Positions 50,477 to 59,663 of a stretch of 64,000 nucleotides of DNA are shown in pieces. Under the pieces are notes generated by a model. That model saw only the letters and a list, made by a program, of their open reading frames with translations. It was not told where the DNA came from and ran no database searches. The stretch covers positions 333,708-397,707 of the forward strand of contig JAOPTR010000001.1 in NCBI GenBank assembly GCA_051531935.1. Direction: 5' to 3'. This stretch comes from OCS116 sp051531935. Lineage in GTDB: Bacteria; Pseudomonadota; Alphaproteobacteria; Rhizobiales; OSC116. The translations under genes and the position numbers were made by a program. How positions within the stretch are numbered: position 1 is the first letter of the stretch; every line of letters starts with the position of its first letter.

Positions 50477-51565
50477 CTAGAAGTCTACCAATTTACGTTT
50501 TCTCATGTAAGAACCGTCTGAATATTCAGACCATACCAACGCATCTTTACGGAATGCCATAAAGCTGTCATGTACTTTCTTAGTAAGCGCATCAGCTTGT
50601 GACACTTCAGCCAAAACTTCTTTAGAAGCTTCACCCATTGCAGTGAAAATTTCATCTGAATATTCATGGTAAGTAACACCATGTTTAGTTTGCAGATCAT
50701 TCAATGCAGCAGTTGATTTAGCGTTATACTCGGCAGAAACATTGTTGTTTGTTGCCAAAGCACAAGCTTCGATAAGAGCTTGTTCTGTAGCAGAGAAGCC
50801 ATCCCAAACGCCTTTATTAAAGCCAACAGCTAGTGCTGAACCTGGCTCATGGAAACCTGGGAAGTAAGCATGTTTTGCCACTTTGTAGAAACCAAACGCC
50901 ATGTCATTCCAAGGACCAACCCATTCAGTCGCATCAATTGTACCAGCTTGTAGAGCTGGCATAATTTCGCCACCAGGTAGAGTAACAGGTGTACCACCTA
51001 GTTTACTATGTACAGCGCCGCCCAAACCAGGGATACGCATTTTAAGACCTTTAAAGTCTTCTACGCTGTTGATTTCTTTAGTGAACCAACCGCCCATTTG
51101 AACGCCAGTATTTTGAGAAAGTAGGCATTTAATGTTAAATTGACCTGAAACTTCATCCCATAATTCTTGACCACCGCCATGCATAATCCAAGCATCATGC
51201 TCGTTAGCAGTAAGACCGAATGGAACAGCAGTAAAGAAGTTAAGAGCTTTACTCTTACCACCATAATAATATTCAGCACTATGATATAAATCGGCAGTAC
51301 CAGCTTGAACAGCATCATGGCATTCTAGGCCACCAACTAATTCGCCAGCAGCGTATAGTTTAATTTCGATAGCGCCATTTGACACTGTGTTTACACGGTC
51401 TGCAAATTGTTGCGCGCCAGTACCCAAACCTGGGAAGCCTTTAGGCCAACTTGTTACCATTTTTAGACGTTTTACATCTGCAGCAAGTGCAGGTGTAGCT
51501 AGTGTTGCGGCTGTTGCGCCCACTGCAGCAGCGCCTGCGCCTTTTAGAAACTTACGACGATCCAT
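50477..51565 (-). CDS. dctP: TRAP transporter substrate-binding protein (DctP family, TakP-like)
   Basis: 362-aa periplasmic binding protein with a twin-arginine signal (DRRKFLKGAG, cleaved near residue 29), so it is exported folded by Tat. The mature part begins with the TSWPKGFPGLGTGAQ motif of the TakP-like group, which binds 2-oxoacids and other monocarboxylates; GLKMRIPG and WVGPWNDMAFG line the usual binding region. A keto-acid or similar carboxylate is therefore the best guess. It is first in the operon and divergent from a Cache kinase/NarL regulator pair. Confidence 0.93.
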   Translation of the reverse strand: MDRRKFLKGAGAAAVGATAATLATPALAADVKRLKMVTSWPKGFPGLGTGAQQFADRVNTVSNGAIEIKLYAAGELVGGLECHDAVQAGTADLYHSAEYYYGGKSKALNFFTAVPFGLTANEHDAWIMHGGGQELWDEVSGQFNIKCLLSQNTGVQMGGWFTKEINSVEDFKGLKMRIPGLGGAVHSKLGGTPVTLPGGEIMPALQAGTIDATEWVGPWNDMAFGFYKVAKHAYFPGFHEPGSALAVGFNKGVWDGFSATEQALIEACALATNNNVSAEYNAKSTAALNDLQTKHGVTYHEYSDEIFTAMGEASKEVLAEVSQADALTKKVHDSFMAFRKDALVWSEYSDGSYMRKRKLVDF

Positions 51566-51592
51566 TAATTTCTCCCTCTATCATTCTTTTGT

Positions 51593-51610
51593 CTACGGAT
51601 TAGCCCGTAG
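51593..51610. promoter_or_regulatory. Inverted repeat 1 in the TRAP/two-component divergent region
   Basis: CTACGG-N6-CCGTAG, perfect, 28 bp upstream of the dctP start codon. Resembles the site at 51670-51686 and may bind the NarL-type regulator encoded next door. Confidence 0.45.
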
Positions 51611-51669
51611 TTAAAAGTAGTTTACAACTGTTTTGTGAATAAATAAATCCTAATTAATACCTATACGCA

Positions 51670-51686
51670 CTGCGGAAAACCCGTAG
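51670..51686. promoter_or_regulatory. Inverted repeat 2 in the TRAP/two-component divergent region
   Basis: CTGCGG-N5-CCGTAG with one mismatch, about 77 bp from repeat 1, in the middle of the intergenic region and carrying the same half-site. Confidence 0.4.
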
Positions 51687-51791
51687 TTTTGTAGCCATGC
51701 GCTTTTTAAATAGAAATCATTCCCTCACTTATATAGTATATGAACAGAATAAAAATTAGCAACAATAAACCCAACACAAAACGGATATGCA

Positions 51792-53183
51792 ATGAATCTA
51801 CGGTATAAAGTGATGTTACTTGGAACCATTCCACTGTTCATCGTGATCGCGCTGATTTCTTTGTTGTTTATCGTACAAACGCGCACGCTTGCTGATAATG
51901 AGATTGCCTTGATTAAACAGACCTTGTTGGATGAAAAGAAAAACAGCCTTAAAAACCACATTACCTTGGCACTAGCTGCCATCAGGCCTGATTACCACCG
52001 TGCCTTGGACGGCGATGAACAAGCCAAGCAAAAAATTGCCAAAGCCCTAAGTGACATGGAATATGGCGATAATGGTTATTTTTACCTTTACCACATAGAT
52101 GGCACAAGCATTGCCCATTCTAAACAACCCTACCGCGTTGGCAAAAATTGGATGAATTTGACCGACACAGAGGGCAATTTTGTCATCAGAGATTTGATTA
52201 ACGCCGCTATAAGTGGCGGCGGTTTTACCCAATATATTTGGGAACGGCCATCTACCAAAAAACCCGCTCCTAAAATTAGCTATAACGTTGAATTAAAAGG
52301 CTTGGATTGGGTGTTTGGCACTGGCCTTTACATTGATGGGTTGAATGAGAAAACCTCGGAAATTAAAGCTGATGTGCAGAAATCTATACAGAACAGCCTA
52401 TTATTGACGGCTTTTGCCACCATAATTTCGGCCGTGGTTATATACATATTCACCTTCACGTTAAACACGAGAGAGTTAAGCCGCGCTGACAAAAGATTGC
52501 TCGAATTAAACGAGCGAATTTTAACCACACAAGAAGAAGAAAGATCGCGTGTATCCAAAGAATTACATGATGGTGTGAGCCAACTTATCACCGCGACACG
52601 TTTTGACATTGAGCATGCCCGCAAGAGGTTGAGCATGAGCAATGCTGAAAATCTTGATAGTGAAGCGCTTGATGAATCACTGCAGGTTGCGCTAGAAAAA
52701 TTACAGGGTGTTGGTGGCGAAATTAGGCGAATTTCACATGATTTACGCCCCCGCGATTTGGACGAACTTGGGCTATTTGCCGCGATAGAAGCGAGCCTTG
52801 TAGAGTTAAACCGCCGCAGCCCGATTATTTATGACTTTGAATATACGGGTCGAAACCGTTTTATTTCGACACCAATATCCAATAGTTTGTTTAGGATTTT
52901 TCAGGAAGCCACAACGAATATTGAAAAACACGCCAAAGCTCAATATGTAAACATTGAAATTAGCGCCACAGAAGATGCAGTAATGATGAAATTAACCGAT
53001 GATGGCATTGGCTTTGATGTGATGGCCATACAGGAAACTGGCAAAGGCATCGGGCTTTATAACATGCGCCAACGCATTGAATCTCATAGTGGTAAATTAA
53101 ACATCACCTCGTCTTTAACGGGTACAATAGTGAGCATTCATATTCCGCAAAATACATTTAAACAAAAAGAGGAAAGTGCATAA
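51792..53183 (+). CDS. Cache-domain sensor histidine kinase (HisKA_3 type)
   Basis: 463-aa inner-membrane kinase. TM1 about 8-29, periplasmic single-Cache domain about 35-190 (YGDNGYFYLYH; GTGLYIDGLNEK), TM2 about 198-220, then a HisKA_3 dimerisation domain with the phospho-acceptor His near 259 (SKELHDGVSQL) and a HATPase_c domain (FQEATTNIEKHAKA, GIGFDV, GKGIGLYNM). Cache kinases of this build next to TRAP operons sense the transported carboxylate. The stop overlaps the regulator start by one base. Divergent from dctP. Confidence 0.93.
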   Translation: MNLRYKVMLLGTIPLFIVIALISLLFIVQTRTLADNEIALIKQTLLDEKKNSLKNHITLALAAIRPDYHRALDGDEQAKQKIAKALSDMEYGDNGYFYLYHIDGTSIAHSKQPYRVGKNWMNLTDTEGNFVIRDLINAAISGGGFTQYIWERPSTKKPAPKISYNVELKGLDWVFGTGLYIDGLNEKTSEIKADVQKSIQNSLLLTAFATIISAVVIYIFTFTLNTRELSRADKRLLELNERILTTQEEERSRVSKELHDGVSQLITATRFDIEHARKRLSMSNAENLDSEALDESLQVALEKLQGVGGEIRRISHDLRPRDLDELGLFAAIEASLVELNRRSPIIYDFEYTGRNRFISTPISNSLFRIFQEATTNIEKHAKAQYVNIEISATEDAVMMKLTDDGIGFDVMAIQETGKGIGLYNMRQRIESHSGKLNITSSLTGTIVSIHIPQNTFKQKEESA

Positions 53184-53800
53184 TGCCTATTCATTTACTC
53201 ATTGCTGACGATCATAAAGTGGTTGCCGAAGGTTTGGCAAAATGCCTTGACCTTTACCCTACATTTGACACGATATCTTATGTTCCAAATGGCATTGAAG
53301 CGCTTGAATATATAGAAAAGCATCAGCCTGATGTGATTTTGATTGATATTAACATGCCCGAAATGGGTGGTTTGAGACTACTTAAGGCGCTTAAAAGCCG
53401 CAAAGTGGTGATTAAGCCGATTATATTAAGTATGCACAGCTCGTCTGAATATGTTCATAAATGCACAAATTTGGGTGCGAAAGGCTATATAACCAAGGAT
53501 GTTTCGAGCGAAGAAATTGAAATGGCCATTAAAATAATTTTCAATGGTGGAGTGTATTTCTCATCATCTGTTGCAGAGACTGCTCTGAACCAAAAGCAGC
53601 CTTTCAACTCAGATTTAACCACTCAAGAATTGATTATTTTAAAGCGGATATCGGCAGGGCAAACCACCAAGAAAATTGCCAATGACATTGAGATATCACC
53701 GCGCACCGTTGAAACACACAGGCGTAATATCCGCACCAAACTAGACCTTAATACCACAGCGGATATGATTAAATATGCGCTTGAAAATGGTATAAGCTAG
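53183..53800 (+). CDS. NarL/FixJ-family response regulator
   Basis: 205 aa: receiver domain (acidic pair D9 D10, phospho-acceptor D55 in ILIDINMPEMGG, Lys in KGYITKD) and a C-terminal LuxR-type helix-turn-helix (SAGQTTKKIANDIEISPRTVETHRRNIRTKL region). It is the cognate partner of the Cache kinase and probably controls the divergent TRAP operon. Its stop shares a CTAG tetranucleotide with the stop of the convergent antiporter gene. Confidence 0.94.
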   Translation: MPIHLLIADDHKVVAEGLAKCLDLYPTFDTISYVPNGIEALEYIEKHQPDVILIDINMPEMGGLRLLKALKSRKVVIKPIILSMHSSSEYVHKCTNLGAKGYITKDVSSEEIEMAIKIIFNGGVYFSSSVAETALNQKQPFNSDLTTQELIILKRISAGQTTKKIANDIEISPRTVETHRRNIRTKLDLNTTADMIKYALENGIS

Positions 53801-55092
53801 TTTGCTTTGTCTTCAGTTTGAGAGGCTTCTTCGGGTACGTTTAGTTTTGCAACATAACGTGCCAAAGGTGCAATAGTAAGCCCTTGTACAATGATTGAAA
53901 ACAACACTGTGATATAGGTGAGCATAAGCAATATTGGCTTATATTCGTTATCTGGCAATGACAATACCAAGGCAACACTTATACCGCCACGCAACCCGCC
54001 CCATGTGAGGAAACGTGTCGCGCCTTTTGAGAATGTAAGCTTGGTACGCAGCATAGTGATGGGAATAAAAACACCCAATAACCGCCCAAATAATACCACT
54101 GGAATGATAGCCAATGCAATGAGTGCATAATTATAATAGCTCGCCACAATGAGAACTTCTAAGCCGATAAGCATGAATAATATTGAGTTGAAAATTTCGT
54201 CCAACAGCTCCCAAAATTGGAATACATGCTTTTGAGTATTCTCGCTCATGGCGAATTTTGCGCCATGATTGCCAATGAACAAGCCCGCAACAACGACGGC
54301 CAATGGCCCACTGGTGTGAAGACGTATGGCAATAGCGTATATGCCTGCAACCAATGCCAGAGTGATCAGCACTTCGATGTTATGTTCGTCAATTTGGCGC
54401 ATGGCATAAAAGGCGATGTAGCCGCCAATAAGACCTAAAATAACGCCGCCGACAGCTTCTAACATGAAAATTTCGCCAACTTGCAGCCATGAAAACTCAG
54501 CTGAATGCCCAGCCGTTGGCACAGCAAGCCCCAAAAGAATGACAAACACCACAACGCCAATGCCATCATTAAACAGGCTTTCGCCTGTGATTTTTGCTTT
54601 TAACTGGCGCGGGATGTTAACGCTTTTGAGAATGGCCAAAACTGCCACAGGGTCAGTCGGGCTGATGAGCGCACCAAATAACAACGCCCAAATATAGGGA
54701 ATACCCAAGCCAACAAATTGCAGAATATAGTAGACCGCAGTGCCAATGAAGAATGTGGAAATAAGCAAACCAAGGCTCGCCATAAGTGCGATTGGGTATT
54801 TGCGTTCGCGCAGATCCGACAGATCCACATGCACCGCACCGGCAAATAACAGCACGCTGAGCATGCCGTTCATCACCACATCGTGGAAATCTATTTGCAA
54901 TAAAGTGGATTTAATATTTGTACTAATGTGATATTGCGGCACAATATAGTCGATAATCACAATGATGCCCGAAGCTAAAATTGCCATAACCATGAGGCCA
55001 ATTGTATGGGGCAGTTTTAAAAACCGATGATTTATGAAGCCAAACAAGGCTGATAGGGTGAGCAATAGGGCCAGAATTTCGAGTAAGCTCAT
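53797..55092 (-). CDS. Sodium/proton antiporter of the CPA1 (NhaP) family
   Basis: 431 aa from the ATG at 55092, with about 12 membrane helices. The conserved FGALISPTDPVAVLAILK and GESLFNDGIGVVVF motifs contain the transport-site acidic residues (ISPTDP and the Asn-Asp pair). C-terminal GLRGGISVALVLSLP is also typical. Exchanges Na+ or K+ for H+ and helps pH and salt homeostasis. An in-frame ORF extends 25 codons upstream, but the start of the first membrane helix favours this ATG. Confidence 0.93.
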   Translation of the reverse strand: MSLLEILALLLTLSALFGFINHRFLKLPHTIGLMVMAILASGIIVIIDYIVPQYHISTNIKSTLLQIDFHDVVMNGMLSVLLFAGAVHVDLSDLRERKYPIALMASLGLLISTFFIGTAVYYILQFVGLGIPYIWALLFGALISPTDPVAVLAILKSVNIPRQLKAKITGESLFNDGIGVVVFVILLGLAVPTAGHSAEFSWLQVGEIFMLEAVGGVILGLIGGYIAFYAMRQIDEHNIEVLITLALVAGIYAIAIRLHTSGPLAVVVAGLFIGNHGAKFAMSENTQKHVFQFWELLDEIFNSILFMLIGLEVLIVASYYNYALIALAIIPVVLFGRLLGVFIPITMLRTKLTFSKGATRFLTWGGLRGGISVALVLSLPDNEYKPILLMLTYITVLFSIIVQGLTIAPLARYVAKLNVPEEASQTEDKAN

Positions 55093-55196
55093 GCTTTTAA
55101 TCTCCGCATTAATATTGGTTCGCAGATTAAAGATTATATAAACAAATTCAAGCCATGTTTTACACAAAGCCCCTTAGATCACTGTTATGACGCGCT

Positions 55197-55946
55197 CTAG
55201 CCGATGTCGTTAAACACTGGGAAAGTTTCGAGCAGCCAATAAGATATTGTGCTCATATAACCAGTGAGGAACATAAGACCCGCGAGGATTAAAAATGCGC
55301 CCATAATTTTTTCGACCGTTCCCATATGTTTGCGAAAGCGTTGCATAAAACCAAGAAATGGTTTGAGGAAAAGTGCTGCAAGCATAAACGGAATGCCAAG
55401 ACCTAATGAATATGTGCCAAGCAATGCCATGCCTGTAAAGGCCGATTGCTCTTGACTGGCGATGGCCAAAATAGTTGCCAAAATTGGCCCTACGCATGGT
55501 GTCCAGCCAAAGGCGAAGGCCAAGCCAATGACATAACTACCTAATAGGCCTTTTGGTTTATCATTGCCATGATAGCGTTTTTCGAAATTTAGAAATGGAA
55601 TTTTAAAGATACCTAAGAAATGCACACCCATAATGATGATGATGACACCTGCAATTTGGCTTAAAATTACAAAATAGCTTTGCACCGCCTGTCCCAAAAA
55701 TGTGGCTGTTGCACCGAGCAAAATGAACACAGTTGAAAAACCGATTACAAAAGCAAATGCCCGCAATGATAATTGCTTAATGAGCTTGTTACCACTTGCG
55801 GAATCATTTTCTAAATCTGTTGTGAGGTCGTTTAGACTTTTGCCTGCCAAAAAGCACAAATAAGGTGGGATGAGTGGCAAAACACAAGGAGAAAGAAAGC
55901 TGATAAGCCCTGCAAATAAGGCACTTAGATATGATACTGTTAACAT
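55197..55946 (-). CDS. CcdA-like cytochrome c biogenesis / thiol-reductant membrane protein
   Basis: 249 aa, six to seven membrane helices of the DsbD transmembrane family. The redox cysteines lie in FLSPCVLPLIPPYLCF and FGWTPCVGPIL. It passes electrons from cytosolic thioredoxin across the membrane to a periplasmic thiol protein, used for cytochrome c maturation or periplasmic reduction. The thioredoxin-like gene four bases upstream is the obvious partner. Confidence 0.9.
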   Translation of the reverse strand: MLTVSYLSALFAGLISFLSPCVLPLIPPYLCFLAGKSLNDLTTDLENDSASGNKLIKQLSLRAFAFVIGFSTVFILLGATATFLGQAVQSYFVILSQIAGVIIIIMGVHFLGIFKIPFLNFEKRYHGNDKPKGLLGSYVIGLAFAFGWTPCVGPILATILAIASQEQSAFTGMALLGTYSLGLGIPFMLAALFLKPFLGFMQRFRKHMGTVEKIMGAFLILAGLMFLTGYMSTISYWLLETFPVFNDIG

Positions 55947-55950
55947 GAGA

Positions 55951-56340
55951 TTAGCTGCTTAATTTATGATGATGGTTGGCGTGAATGTTTGAAATTTGCT
56001 CCATAAAGGCTTTTTTACCCGCATAGCCGCGAATGCGCACTAATTCTTTGCCATCCTGTACCAATATAAAAGTTGGTGAATAATAAAAAGGCGCGCCTTT
56101 AATGTCGGTTAGGCCCTTAAACGGATCGGGATCGTTAGCCACAATGGAGCGAATGGGCATATCTTTAGCGAATTTACTTGCCTGATAATCTGCCAATGTT
56201 TCTTTTTTGAAGAGCTTACATTGCACACAGCCAACATGTTCAAACATGAGTAATTCGGCCGCTTGCGCGGTTATGAAATACGAAGCTGAGCTTATTAACA
56301 TGACGGCAGCGACAATGGCAGGTTTAAAAAAATGGCGCAT
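55951..56340 (-). CDS. Periplasmic thioredoxin-like protein
   Basis: 129 aa from the ATG at 56340 (frame extends 21 codons further upstream, but the signal peptide begins here). Signal peptide residues 1 to about 27, then a thioredoxin-like fold with the redox motif CVQC near residue 40 and a cis-Pro strand YSPTFILVQDG. A His-rich C-terminus (HANHHHKL) follows. Resembles the SoxW/thioredoxin_7-like proteins that pair with CcdA. Co-transcribed with the CcdA-like gene. Confidence 0.82.
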   Translation of the reverse strand: MRHFFKPAIVAAVMLISSASYFITAQAAELLMFEHVGCVQCKLFKKETLADYQASKFAKDMPIRSIVANDPDPFKGLTDIKGAPFYYSPTFILVQDGKELVRIRGYAGKKAFMEQISNIHANHHHKLSS

Positions 56341-56459
56341 GAAAATCCTTATTAAATAGTTGATTTTAATATGCCGTAAAAACCGCAAAAAGCCAAATGA
56401 CATATTGTCGCTGCTGCATCACTTATTTGTGAGGTAATTTTAGGAAGGGATTATCGAAA

Positions 56460-57419
56460 CTAGTGATTTAAATTATCCTCACCTACCCATATTTCTAATA
56501 GATTGCGCGCGATGGCGACGGATGGCGGTAGCAAGAATGGGAAGCTTTCATCGCCATTTAGGACTTTGATTACATCCGCCTTATCGACCCACATGGCATC
56601 GGCAATTTCATGATAATCAATATTCAGCGCTTGAGTTTTGGCTTCTATGTGCATACCAAACATAATTGATGATGGGAAAGGCCATGGCTGTGACAAAAGA
56701 TAACGAGTTTCGCCGCCAATGACACCTGCTTCTTCGAACAACTCGCGTTTAGCGGCATCCTCTATCGTCTCGCCACTTTCGACAAAACCTGCAAGGCAAG
56801 AATATCGGCTTTCGGGGAATTGATGACCACGGCCAAGCAAGCATTGATCGCCATAAGTGACCAACATAATCACCACAGGATCGACCCTTGGGAAATGCTG
56901 ACGGCCGCAAGCTTCTGACGGGCAATCGCGCCGCCAACCGCTATGGGCAATGACTGTCGGCTCGCCACAACAAGCGCAATGAGTGTGCGATAAATGCCAA
57001 TTCAGCACCGATGCAGCTTGGGCAATGATGCCAAGTTTAGCTTCTGGATAATGGCCTTTTTCGGTATAAAGCCGTGTTGGGAATTTACGCAATGGCTCTG
57101 GCGAAAAATGACCATCATCATCACGCGTGGCGATGTTGGGGTTTTGTGTGCCGCCTTTAGCGAGCGAAATGGCAAAATAATTAACGCCATTTTCGACACC
57201 TAAAATAACGCTATCTAGTACATTAAAACCAAATTCTAAAAGTTGGGCATTTGAAAATTCGCATTTATTTTCATCAAACACCACAAGCTCATTGCCTGCA
57301 AAGATTAGGAACACACTATTATCTAAGCCGCGGCGCGCCTCGAAATCTTGTGCATTACCGCGTGTTTGATCGAGGCGGTCTAGGTTATTTTGGCTGTAAA
57401 TAGCGTCTATTTTTTGCAT
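56460..57419 (-). CDS. nudC: NAD(H) pyrophosphatase / RNA decapping Nudix enzyme
   Basis: 319 aa from the ATG at 57419. The zinc ribbon has CACCGEP and CPSEACGRQHFPRVDP; the Nudix box follows (GFVESGETIEDAAKRELFEEAG region near 195-217) with the SQPWPFPSS NADH-pyrophosphatase signature. Cleaves NADH to NMNH and AMP and removes NAD caps from RNA. Downstream of a GST gene with a three-base gap, so probably co-transcribed. Confidence 0.95.
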   Translation of the reverse strand: MQKIDAIYSQNNLDRLDQTRGNAQDFEARRGLDNSVFLIFAGNELVVFDENKCEFSNAQLLEFGFNVLDSVILGVENGVNYFAISLAKGGTQNPNIATRDDDGHFSPEPLRKFPTRLYTEKGHYPEAKLGIIAQAASVLNWHLSHTHCACCGEPTVIAHSGWRRDCPSEACGRQHFPRVDPVVIMLVTYGDQCLLGRGHQFPESRYSCLAGFVESGETIEDAAKRELFEEAGVIGGETRYLLSQPWPFPSSIMFGMHIEAKTQALNIDYHEIADAMWVDKADVIKVLNGDESFPFLLPPSVAIARNLLEIWVGEDNLNH

Positions 57420-57422
57420 CAA

Positions 57423-58049
57423 TTAAGCCTCTAATACTGGTAATAAGTCATATGGGTGCTGCCAACCATCTAAAGCTTTTATGTTATTGAGCCAACGGTC
57501 TATATTTGGATAATCTGCCCAATCATAACCAAATTCACTGGCGAAAAACAGGTAGCTGCATAGTGAGAAATCGGCAATTGTTGGGCGATTGGCAACAAAA
57601 AAATCGTTACCTTCGAGATGTTTATTCATCACCCCAAACGCATCTGTAATGCGGCCACGTAAATATTTTGTCACATCATTTTCGGGCATTTTTTTAATGC
57701 CAACCATAAAGCGCAAGGGCCCAATTTGTGAACTGATTTTATGATTATCATATAGCACCCAGCGCCAAATTTCGCGTTTTTCGGCAGCATCTGCACCACC
57801 AAATTGGTTATATTTATCGGCCAAATAGTCTAAAATCACGCCAGATTGGGTCATTTTTTCGCCATTTTCGACCAAAACCGGCACTTCGCCCATTTCGTTA
57901 ACATTGGCGCGATATTCATCTGTGCGGGTTTCGCCTTTTAGGAATTCGACTTTAATGCACTCCCAATCTTTGCCCATCAGCTCTAACATAAGAGCCACTT
58001 TATAGCTATGACCAGATTGTGCAAAACCGTATAATTGAAATTCGCTCAT
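57423..58049 (-). CDS. Glutathione S-transferase family protein
   Basis: 208 aa. N-terminal thioredoxin fold with SGHSYKVALMLELMG (catalytic Ser/Tyr-type region), GEVPVLVENG (cis-Pro) and QSGVILDYLAD; helical C-terminal domain with RPTIADFSLCSYL. Classical GST architecture rather than the CxxA type at 17270. Substrate unknown. Lies immediately upstream of nudC. Confidence 0.9.
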   Translation of the reverse strand: MSEFQLYGFAQSGHSYKVALMLELMGKDWECIKVEFLKGETRTDEYRANVNEMGEVPVLVENGEKMTQSGVILDYLADKYNQFGGADAAEKREIWRWVLYDNHKISSQIGPLRFMVGIKKMPENDVTKYLRGRITDAFGVMNKHLEGNDFFVANRPTIADFSLCSYLFFASEFGYDWADYPNIDRWLNNIKALDGWQHPYDLLPVLEA

Positions 58050-58130
58050 GATTCCCTCACTTTATGATTGAAATTCTAGCCTAAACAAAATTTGACTGAA
58101 TACAATTCAATTTATATGATAGATAAAATT

Positions 58131-58685
58131 ATGAATTTATTTATGCTCGCCTTAGGCGTTTTTATATTGAACTTTACCCACTTGGTTTCGGCCATTGGCG
58201 GGTTGCGTGACGCGTTGATTGCCAAATATAGCCGCAGTGGTTTTTTTGGCGTTTATGGAACAGCATCCACATTAGCACTTGTATTGATTGTCTTTGGGTT
58301 TTATCAGCGCGATTTTATGCCTGTGTATGAGCCACCTTTATGGGGCGCTGAATTTAACAAAGGCGCCATGTTTTTAGCCTTTTGGCTTGTGGTGGGACAA
58401 TTGTTTAATGGTTGGTTTAAGCAGCTATTCAAAGCCCCATTAATTGTGGGTATTGGAGTGTGGGCATTTGGGCATTTATGCGCCAATGGTGATTTACATT
58501 CGATTATTTTATTTGGCGGGTTTTTGATTTATGCATTGGTTGGCATTTATTTTAAATTGCAAAAAAAATACCCTGCTAAAACCTATCATTATCGCCAAGA
58601 TGTGAAGGCGTTTTTTATTGCATTTGTGGTCTATGCCTGTATTGGTATGTTGCATCCGTTTTTTACGGGCATTCGAGTTTTCTAA
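58131..58685 (+). CDS. NnrU-like integral membrane protein
   Basis: 184 aa with about five membrane helices, matching the NnrU family by the THLVSAIGGLRDALI N-terminus, WAFGHLCANGDLHSIILFGGF centre and a final HPFFTG. NnrU was linked to nitric-oxide metabolism in denitrifiers, yet many genomes without denitrification carry relatives, so function is open. I choose the ATG at 58131 because the family begins right before this first helix; ATG at 58116 is also possible. Confidence 0.75.
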   Translation: MNLFMLALGVFILNFTHLVSAIGGLRDALIAKYSRSGFFGVYGTASTLALVLIVFGFYQRDFMPVYEPPLWGAEFNKGAMFLAFWLVVGQLFNGWFKQLFKAPLIVGIGVWAFGHLCANGDLHSIILFGGFLIYALVGIYFKLQKKYPAKTYHYRQDVKAFFIAFVVYACIGMLHPFFTGIRVF

Positions 58686-58708
58686 GTAAAACCAAGATTA
58701 AGTGAAAG

Positions 58709-59128
58709 ATGATGATGGAAAATAATATATTTTTACTACCCGCAGCTTTATTTCCTGCCATACCGATGATGATGATTAGTTTTGGCAATCGTTATACATC
58801 TATGTCCATTCTCATTCGTAAAATTCATGACAATTTAATGCATGGTGAAAATGCAAACAAAGGCGTTGATACTGACCGCCACATTGCCCAAATTGCGATA
58901 TTGAGAAAGCGGCTCAGGTTGAACCAAGCCACCCAAACCTTGGCGGCTGTGGCATTTCTGGTAAACCTAGTGGCCATGTATTCGGCATTTGTACATCTGC
59001 AGTGGTTTGACATTGTATTTACCATTGGCATCGCTACATTTGGGCTGTCGATTGCTCTGTTTGTAATTGAAATACAAATTGCAACCAAAGCATTGGACAT
59101 GCATCTGGCTGATTTAGAAGAATTATAG
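58709..59128 (+). CDS. DUF2721 family membrane protein
   Basis: 139 aa. One N-terminal helix with PAALFPAIPMMMISFGNRY, a cytoplasmic helical stretch of Lys/Arg-rich character (ILRKRLRLNQATQTL) and two C-terminal helices. This pattern is that of the DUF2721 family, for which no function is known. It may be co-transcribed with the preceding NnrU-like gene (23-bp gap). Confidence 0.8.
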   Translation: MMMENNIFLLPAALFPAIPMMMISFGNRYTSMSILIRKIHDNLMHGENANKGVDTDRHIAQIAILRKRLRLNQATQTLAAVAFLVNLVAMYSAFVHLQWFDIVFTIGIATFGLSIALFVIEIQIATKALDMHLADLEEL

Positions 59129-59192
59129 TCACCACCAAAATCGGGTGGATTGATTGACAGTGGCGTAATATCTCTAACCAAAAGGAGATATT

Positions 59193-59663
59193 ATGAAACT
59201 GAGATTTTTACCAATTCCAACGACCAGATATAACGCACTTATAAATGATGGTTTGGATGCACATTGCAAGCCGCCAGTTCGTGCGATTTGCGAAGATGAA
59301 GGCATGCCTTGCCGACATTGTTTGCAGGATATTACTATGGGTGAAGCCTTTTTAGCGCTTGCTTACAGCCCTTTTGAGCAGATGCACGCTTATGCCGAGG
59401 TGGGGCCAATATTTTTGCATGCGGGTGGTTGTGAGGCTTATACTGGTTTTGGCTTACCTGAATCGTTTTTAAAACGTGAGCATTATATGATGCGCGGTTA
59501 TAGCAAGACGAATAAGGCTATTATTTATGGAACTGGAAAACGCGTTGTATCAACAGATATTGCATTTGAAGCGGCTAGAATTTTAAAGGATGACGATTGT
59601 TCATATGTGCATTTACGCTCGGCAAGCTATACATGTTTTGCATGCCGTATTGAGCGAGGCTGA
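59193..59663 (+). CDS. DUF1203 family protein
   Basis: 156-aa cytoplasmic protein of the DUF1203 family, recognised by PCRHCLQDI, GEAFLALAYSPF, YAEVGPIFLHAGGCEAY and the end YTCFACRIERG. The spaced cysteines suggest a bound metal, but no function is known. A strong AGGAGATATT ribosome binding site precedes the ATG. Its stop codon touches that of the convergent GNAT gene. Confidence 0.85.
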   Translation: MKLRFLPIPTTRYNALINDGLDAHCKPPVRAICEDEGMPCRHCLQDITMGEAFLALAYSPFEQMHAYAEVGPIFLHAGGCEAYTGFGLPESFLKREHYMMRGYSKTNKAIIYGTGKRVVSTDIAFEAARILKDDDCSYVHLRSASYTCFACRIERG

